In this document: piece by piece, positions 13,130 through 17,671 of the stretch
Position numbering within the stretch: the stretch's first letter is position 1
Layout of the letters: the number at the start of each line of letters is the position of its first letter
Source: Lachnospiraceae bacterium
GTDB taxonomy: Bacteria > Bacillota_A > Clostridia > Lachnospirales > Lachnospiraceae
Reading direction: 5' to 3'
Assembly: GCA_017416505.1 (NCBI GenBank)
Contig: JAFQCI010000141.1
Location: 1 to 17,671, forward strand
DNA: 17,671 bases
Translations under genes and position numbers: made by a program
The notes under the pieces: generated by a model
The model's database searches: none
The model's input: the letters and a program-made list of their open reading frames with translations, nothing else
What the model was told of the DNA's origin: nothing

Positions 13130-14314
13130 TCAAGTAAAACAATTCCTATTGTCTTCCTGGTATACAACCTTTCCATTAATAATAGAGTATAATGTTCTGG
13201 TAAACACTTCCATAGGGTTATTCGAAAATATCGCAATGTCTGCATCCTTTCCTATTTCTAATGAACCAACCAGATTTGCCACACCACAAATTTCCGCTGC
13301 ATTGATCGTAATTGCACGAAGTCCGCCCTCTACTGACAATCCATGCTTTACGCATAATCCTGCGCATAGAGGCAGATATTGTATTAGAGATACCGGATGA
13401 TCTGTCATAATGGCAGTTTTCACTCCTGCTTTCTCCAAAATACCTGCCGTTTTAAAGCTGACATTTTTAACTTCAAGTTTAGAGCGTGAAGTTAAATCCG
13501 GACCTACGATTACCGGAAATCCGGATTCTATAATTTCATCTACAACCAAATGCCCTTCTGTGCAATGGTCCAATGTCAGTTTTAAATCAAATTCTTTTGC
13601 GATTCGAATAGCTGTTAAAATATCATCCGCCCGATGTACATGCGCCTTTAATGGGATTTCTCTTCGCATTACCGGCAACCAGCATTCCATTCGAAAGTCT
13701 TCTTCACCTGCTGAAATTTTTTCCTGCGCTTTTTTTTCCATATATAATTTTGCCTGAAACAATTCTTCCCTTAACATTCCTGCAATTCCCATTCTACTTC
13801 CTGGCATGATATCTTTTTCTCCATAATTCACCTTAGGATTTTCCCCAAATGCAATTTTCATCGCAGCTGGTGCCTTTACCACCATATGTTCCATACAACG
13901 TCCTTGTACCTTCATAAATAAAGACTGCCCTCCAACCACATTAGAACTACCAGGTCCTGTCATAATCGATGTGATTCCTGCCATAATAGCATCATGAAAA
14001 GCTGCATCCATAGGGTTTACCCCATCCAATGCCCTTATATGTGGTGTAACAGGTGTCGTTGTTTCGTTACAATCATCACCTATCAGTCCTATTTTCTCCT
14101 CTACAATTCCTACATGACAATGGGCATCAATTAGCCCTGGCATTACCCAGGCTCCCTTGGCATCGATAATCTCCTCATTTTTATCCAGTTCATATTCCTT
14201 TGATAAATCTTTCATTTCTCCCAATGCAGCTATCTTATCCTTATGTATCCTAATATAGCCGTCTTCATAATTTCTATCTGCCATTGTGAAAATTTTACCA
14301 TTAATAATTAACAT
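13130..14314 (-). CDS. metal-dependent amidohydrolase
   Basis: A 394-residue cytoplasmic enzyme of the amidohydrolase superfamily. After a small beta-sandwich part (MLIINGKIFTMADRNYEDGY) comes PGLIDAHCHVG with the metal ligands His65 and His67. Further ligands are the conserved His in KAHVHRADD (about 225-227), His250 in DHCTEGH and the catalytic Asp305 in MTDHPVS. The C-terminus GSLEIGKDADIAIFSNNP closes the sandwich. It is close in layout to imidazolonepropionase-like and dihydroorotase-like hydrolases of unknown substrate that cleave cyclic or linear amides. I chose ATG 14314, which follows ggagataatggt, over ATG 14350. It appears to be transcribed alone. Confidence 0.92.
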   Translation of the reverse strand: MLIINGKIFTMADRNYEDGYIRIHKDKIAALGEMKDLSKEYELDKNEEIIDAKGAWVMPGLIDAHCHVGIVEEKIGLIGDDCNETTTPVTPHIRALDGVNPMDAAFHDAIMAGITSIMTGPGSSNVVGGQSLFMKVQGRCMEHMVVKAPAAMKIAFGENPKVNYGEKDIMPGSRMGIAGMLREELFQAKLYMEKKAQEKISAGEEDFRMECWLPVMRREIPLKAHVHRADDILTAIRIAKEFDLKLTLDHCTEGHLVVDEIIESGFPVIVGPDLTSRSKLEVKNVSFKTAGILEKAGVKTAIMTDHPVSLIQYLPLCAGLCVKHGLSVEGGLRAITINAAEICGVANLVGSLEIGKDADIAIFSNNPMEVFTRTLYSIINGKVVYQEDNRNCFT

Positions 14315-14415
14315 ACCATTATCTCCGTTTTTTCCGCTTAGTATAAACAAAAATATAATTTATATTCACAAGGAGTATATGGCTCGACAATGTCATATCC
14401 ATTCCATTTTAATAA

Positions 14416-14468
14416 AAAACGGGACTATTTATGACATATTTTTCCGTCCATAAATAATCCCGGTTTTA
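14416..14468 (-). terminator. rho-independent terminator of the chemoreceptor gene
   Basis: CGGGACTATTTATG (14420-14433) pairs with CATAAATAATCCCG (14449-14462) at 13 of 14 positions, with a 15-base loop. On the minus strand the stem is followed by TTTTTTATT. It lies directly after the stop of the gene at 14472. Confidence 0.85.
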
Positions 14469-14471
14469 TTT

Positions 14472-16184
14472 TTAATATATGTAGTTATTTACTCGTTCAC
14501 TTAATTTCTCTGAATGTTCCGAATTTTTCTTCGATGCAGCATTTAATTTTACAAAGCTATCCGCAATCAATTCATTGGATTGCGTAAGGTCTTTCGTATT
14601 TCCTTCCATAGAGGATACCATCTGTGTAATATTTTGAACCTCCTGATTGATATCAGAAATATCTTGAGAAATCTGAGCACTTTGATTCCCAATTTCTGTC
14701 ATCTGTTCATAAATAGTGCCAGTAGTAGTCCCATATTCTTCCCCTAACGCCGCAAAAGAATCATAATCTTTCGCCACATCTTCCGACACAAATCGAATCA
14801 TTTCTTCTAAAACATCGGTAAGAGTATCTACTGCTATCTGAACCTGATTATTGATTTTGTTTATTTCTGTAACTGCATTATCAATGTCATCGCTAAGAGA
14901 ACCAACTTCCGTTGCTACAACGGCAAAACCTGCTCCCATGGTGCCAGCACGTGCTGCCTCAATCTGTGCGTTCAGACTAAGCATTCTTGTCTGGCCTGCA
15001 ATCGTACTGATTTCCTCTGCAATCTGTTTTACCCTCATGATTTGTTTTGTATTCTGACTGGTCTTTTCCATTCTTACCCGCAATTCATTAATAGAGTCCA
15101 TGGCATTTTGTCGGTTTTCCTTCGCAAGTATAGCTGTTTTTTGTGCATTTTCATTCGCCTGCCGAACCATCTTACAAATAGATTCCACGTCCTGTGCAAA
15201 GGCAGCAATATGTTCCGAACTCTCTGCCAGATTTTCTGACATCATCTTACTAGATGATGCGCTCTTTTCCATATTAACGCCAATTTCTTCTATTTCTGAA
15301 TTCATATGAGACATAATTTTTGTATTGTCTTGCACCGTTATGCCCAATTCCTCGCCGGATAAAAGAATTTCTTCCGTAGATTGAACAACATCTTTTACGA
15401 GGGTCCGAATATGTCCGATAAATACATTCATATTTTCGGCAATCTCTCCCATTTCATCTTTCGTATATATATCAATTTCCTTTGTCAAATCACCGGAGCC
15501 ACTAGCAAGCTCTTTCACTTTATTATTTAATTTTCTAATACCTCTTGTAAATTTAGACATAAGCAAAAACAGCACTATCATACTAACAAGATACGTAACC
15601 AAGCAGGCTATCACTACAAGATTCCGCAATGCCTTAGTCTGTTCCTCTATCCAATTGGCACTGATATCAACTCCAACTATACCAACAACCTGTCCGTCAT
15701 ACAAAACCGGACTATATGCTGATACATGGCTTCCCCATTCATCTGCAAAAGGCTCATTGTCTGCTGTTGTCACTTGGTCTGTAAACGCAACATTCAAAGC
15801 CTCTGTCATTTCACATAAATCTCCAACTGCTGCAGGTTCTTCCGGATCAGAATCCACAATAAATTCAAACTGGTCATCCCCTACATTACGTAGCGTATAA
15901 ATATACTCAATGTCTGCATTGTCTCTAAATAGCACCAGTTCCTGAATAATCGTTTCATATTCTTCTGTCTGTTCATCCCCCATTTTAATTCCCTGTAAAA
16001 CATCTCCACTTACATTCATAGCCGCGCATTGTGCAATGTTCTTTGCATTACTTTGAATTTGTTGAAACAATGCCTTTTCAGAGCGGTGATATGCTAAAAA
16101 ACCTAAAATCACATTTCCCAACAGCAATAATACCGCCAAATACAAAAATAGTTGTTTGAATATTCCCATTTTATGTGTCTTCAT
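14472..16184 (-). CDS. methyl-accepting chemotaxis protein
   Basis: A 570-residue chemoreceptor. It has a first membrane helix at 10-31, an extracytoplasmic Cache-like sensor at about 32-187 (including YIYTLRN and AYSPVLYDGQVVGIVGVDIS, a small-molecule binding fold), a second helix at 188-209, a HAMP linker at 210-262 and a long coiled-coil signalling domain. The hairpin tip that contacts CheA/CheW is EEISTIAGQTRMLSLNAQIE followed by AARAGTMGAGFAVVATEV (about 390-427). Relative to the usual QTNLLALNAAIEAARAGExGRGFAVVA it has several substitutions (TRM, SLNAQ, TMGAG). Ligand unknown. The ATG at 16184 has ggag and follows the pRiA4b-like gene by 29 bp, so the two are probably cotranscribed. Confidence 0.94.
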   Translation of the reverse strand: MKTHKMGIFKQLFLYLAVLLLLGNVILGFLAYHRSEKALFQQIQSNAKNIAQCAAMNVSGDVLQGIKMGDEQTEEYETIIQELVLFRDNADIEYIYTLRNVGDDQFEFIVDSDPEEPAAVGDLCEMTEALNVAFTDQVTTADNEPFADEWGSHVSAYSPVLYDGQVVGIVGVDISANWIEEQTKALRNLVVIACLVTYLVSMIVLFLLMSKFTRGIRKLNNKVKELASGSGDLTKEIDIYTKDEMGEIAENMNVFIGHIRTLVKDVVQSTEEILLSGEELGITVQDNTKIMSHMNSEIEEIGVNMEKSASSSKMMSENLAESSEHIAAFAQDVESICKMVRQANENAQKTAILAKENRQNAMDSINELRVRMEKTSQNTKQIMRVKQIAEEISTIAGQTRMLSLNAQIEAARAGTMGAGFAVVATEVGSLSDDIDNAVTEINKINNQVQIAVDTLTDVLEEMIRFVSEDVAKDYDSFAALGEEYGTTTGTIYEQMTEIGNQSAQISQDISDINQEVQNITQMVSSMEGNTKDLTQSNELIADSFVKLNAASKKNSEHSEKLSERVNNYIY

Positions 16185-16213
16185 AATGTCTCTCCTCTCT
16201 CAACAATACCATC

Positions 16214-17395
16214 CTACTCCCAATACTCTTCCTCATCATACTGAGGATATTGTTCCGGTGCAGGATTTACTTCTTTTATTACCTCAGATTTTTCCACTGT
16301 AAAATCCAAAATGTCTAATACCTTGATATCAAACCACCACATATCACCAAAATCAAACAAATAGGAAAATTTCATTCCCTTATATAATTCTAATTCTCCT
16401 AAAGTGGTGTCTTCAACATATTTCTCTCCTCTGTAATTGAACCCTCCACTCATCGAATATGTCTGTTTGAACATTCCCATCCCGACATAAAATTCGAACA
16501 TATGGTCATCATCAAATTGTACCGCTTCTTGTATCATTTTATGTAGAGAATACAAAGTATTAGACAAATTCATACGTATCACCCGTTTTACATCTGTATA
16601 TCTGACTTTAACTTCCAAATCAACTGCCTGACATAGATTTACTTCTTTGGATTGCTGTAATAAACAGAATATCTTCGACTCCTGATATTTTGGTACAAGA
16701 GCTTTCAAAAAAATTTCCAAACAGTCACTTACATCCCTATTCCAAAAAGCGACGTTACCTTTCGATATGCTCCCATACAACCCTGCCACCATTTCAAACA
16801 ACGGAAGTATTTTTATTTTTAATGTTCCCTGCCAACGTCTTTTCTCGCATAAAGGTCGTTCCATTACCTTAATAAGGCACAATTCTTCTAATATTGAGGA
16901 TATTTTTATCCTATCGAAAGTCAACCATAAAAATTCATTATCCGGAAGCTGATACTCATCGTCTACATGCGCGCATTTTTCTGAAAGCCAGTTCATCAGA
17001 TAACCCACATCCATTTTATAACATACGTTTTGTTCCAAAAATTCCATATCATTGATTGTAATTACTATCAAAAAAATATATTTTTCAATTTCGGAGCTTT
17101 TAACAAAACTTTTATAATTTCTACCTTCATGCAGAAACATTTTCGTATAATCAATTTCCAAAATTCTATATTTTAAAGCAACATAATAAAAGAAATGAAT
17201 AACCGGATACTGATTCTGTGTACGAGTGGCTTTTTCATATGACTCTTTCACTGAAATAAGTTTATTCAATTCAAAACAATCTATTTTACTAATATATCCT
17301 GTTGTTTTAGAAAGTTTTATTCTATTTTCTAACACATAATCACAGAATATTGAAAAATCTCGGCATACCTTTTCCATTGCTTTCGTTGTCTGCAT
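16214..17395 (-). CDS. plasmid pRiA4b ORF-3-like protein
   Basis: A 393-residue soluble protein. The C-terminal part (about 259-378) has the pattern of the pRiA4b ORF-3 family: LEVKVRYTDVKRVIRM, then LYSLHKMIQEAVQFDDDHMF, then TTLGELELYKGMKFSYLFDF and GDMWWFDIKVLDI. The last 15 residues are acidic (PEQYPQYDEEEYWE), as is usual for the family. The N-terminal two thirds are helical and not recognised. The molecular function of this family is not known. I chose the ATG at 17395: the site GGGAGGAG lies between it and an earlier ATG (17416). It is the first gene of a likely operon with the chemoreceptor. Confidence 0.88.
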   Translation of the reverse strand: MQTTKAMEKVCRDFSIFCDYVLENRIKLSKTTGYISKIDCFELNKLISVKESYEKATRTQNQYPVIHFFYYVALKYRILEIDYTKMFLHEGRNYKSFVKSSEIEKYIFLIVITINDMEFLEQNVCYKMDVGYLMNWLSEKCAHVDDEYQLPDNEFLWLTFDRIKISSILEELCLIKVMERPLCEKRRWQGTLKIKILPLFEMVAGLYGSISKGNVAFWNRDVSDCLEIFLKALVPKYQESKIFCLLQQSKEVNLCQAVDLEVKVRYTDVKRVIRMNLSNTLYSLHKMIQEAVQFDDDHMFEFYVGMGMFKQTYSMSGGFNYRGEKYVEDTTLGELELYKGMKFSYLFDFGDMWWFDIKVLDILDFTVEKSEVIKEVNPAPEQYPQYDEEEYWE

Positions 17396-17671
17396 TCCTA
17401 TCTCTCCTCCCAACATTAAAACATTCCCAAAAATGTAGATGCATCGAAATATATCTAATTAACCACCAAATCAATAGTTCGTCTTCTACCTGTTCACAAA
17501 AATTAATTTATTCTTTTCATTACTACAATATATTGTACCAAGTCGCTAGCGCGACGGCTAGCCAAAGTTACAATAAATTTCCCACTATTTTAAAATAAAA
17601 ATAGCAGTTTTTGTATATTTGTAGTATTGTTAAGTTACGACACAAAACATCACACAAATACCGCCAACTGC
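17396..17671. other. region upstream of the pRiA4b-like gene with palindromes
   Basis: No gene is visible. A perfect 14-base palindrome TACAATATATTGTA lies at 17524-17537. Just beyond it is a small GC-rich hairpin, GTCGC 17542-17546 with GCGAC 17551-17555, and the palindrome GGCTAGCC 17556-17563. The promoter of the downstream gene should lie at 17417-17540. Candidate hexamers such as TTGTAG and TAATTT exist, but none is convincing. Confidence 0.45.
17524..17537. promoter_or_regulatory. perfect 14-bp palindrome, possible operator
   Basis: TACAATATATTGTA reads the same on both strands. It lies about 130 bp upstream of the ATG at 17395, a fitting place for a dimeric regulator. The sequence is AT-rich, so chance is possible. 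Confidence 0.3.

Overview
This AT-rich window is entirely bacterial and looks like an accessory stretch of a low-GC Gram-positive genome, most likely a Clostridia/Lachnospiraceae-type gut anaerobe. The inference rests on strong AGGAGG ribosome binding sites with frequent TTG and GTG starts, sigma-A-like promoters, a GAAC-N4-GTTC LexA-type operator, U-tailed hairpin terminators, and the gene families present (BioY, HxlR, NarL-type two-component system, BcrA-like ABC exporter). No species can be named from the sequence alone. Every intact gene is on the minus strand; only the mobile-element debris at the left edge is on the plus strand.

Layout. (1) 1-1155: a truncated tyrosine integrase joined by a deletion to the last codons of a probable transposase, then a 30-bp-arm inverted repeat and a run of four further hairpins. 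(2) 1156-2193: a RhuM-family gene whose promoter carries a LexA-like box, suggesting SOS control. (3) 2317-7858: a two-component system (about ten-TM NarL-type kinase plus LuxR-type response regulator), a hairpin terminator, then an ABC exporter cassette (ATPase, two paralogous ABC-2 permeases, a small membrane protein with an acidic loop and a C-terminal CxxC). This looks like a signal-sensing and export/self-protection module. (4) 8207-10746: a small unknown gene, a frameshifted KilA-N-associated fragment, the biotin transporter subunit bioY with a possible overlapping small ORF, an HxlR regulator, a decayed AraC regulator, and a 213-bp MITE with target duplication sitting just upstream of the AraC start. 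(5) 10835-12879: a diguanylate cyclase overlapping an alpha/beta hydrolase, ended by a strong terminator. (6) 13130-14314: a metal-dependent amidohydrolase. (7) 14472-17395: a pRiA4b ORF-3-like protein followed 29 bp later by a methyl-accepting chemotaxis protein, ended by a strong terminator.

Functional reading. The kinase/regulator pair probably controls the adjacent ABC exporter, as is common for peptide or antibiotic resistance modules; this is inferred from context. The cyclase and the chemoreceptor are signalling genes. The rest is a mosaic of metabolic genes, regulators and remnants of mobile DNA. I did not find a CRISPR array, a complete prophage, an rRNA or a tRNA. The most unusual items are the LexA-like box on the rhuM-type gene, the exporter ATPase with an acidic residue at the Q-loop position, and the MITE next to the dead AraC gene.
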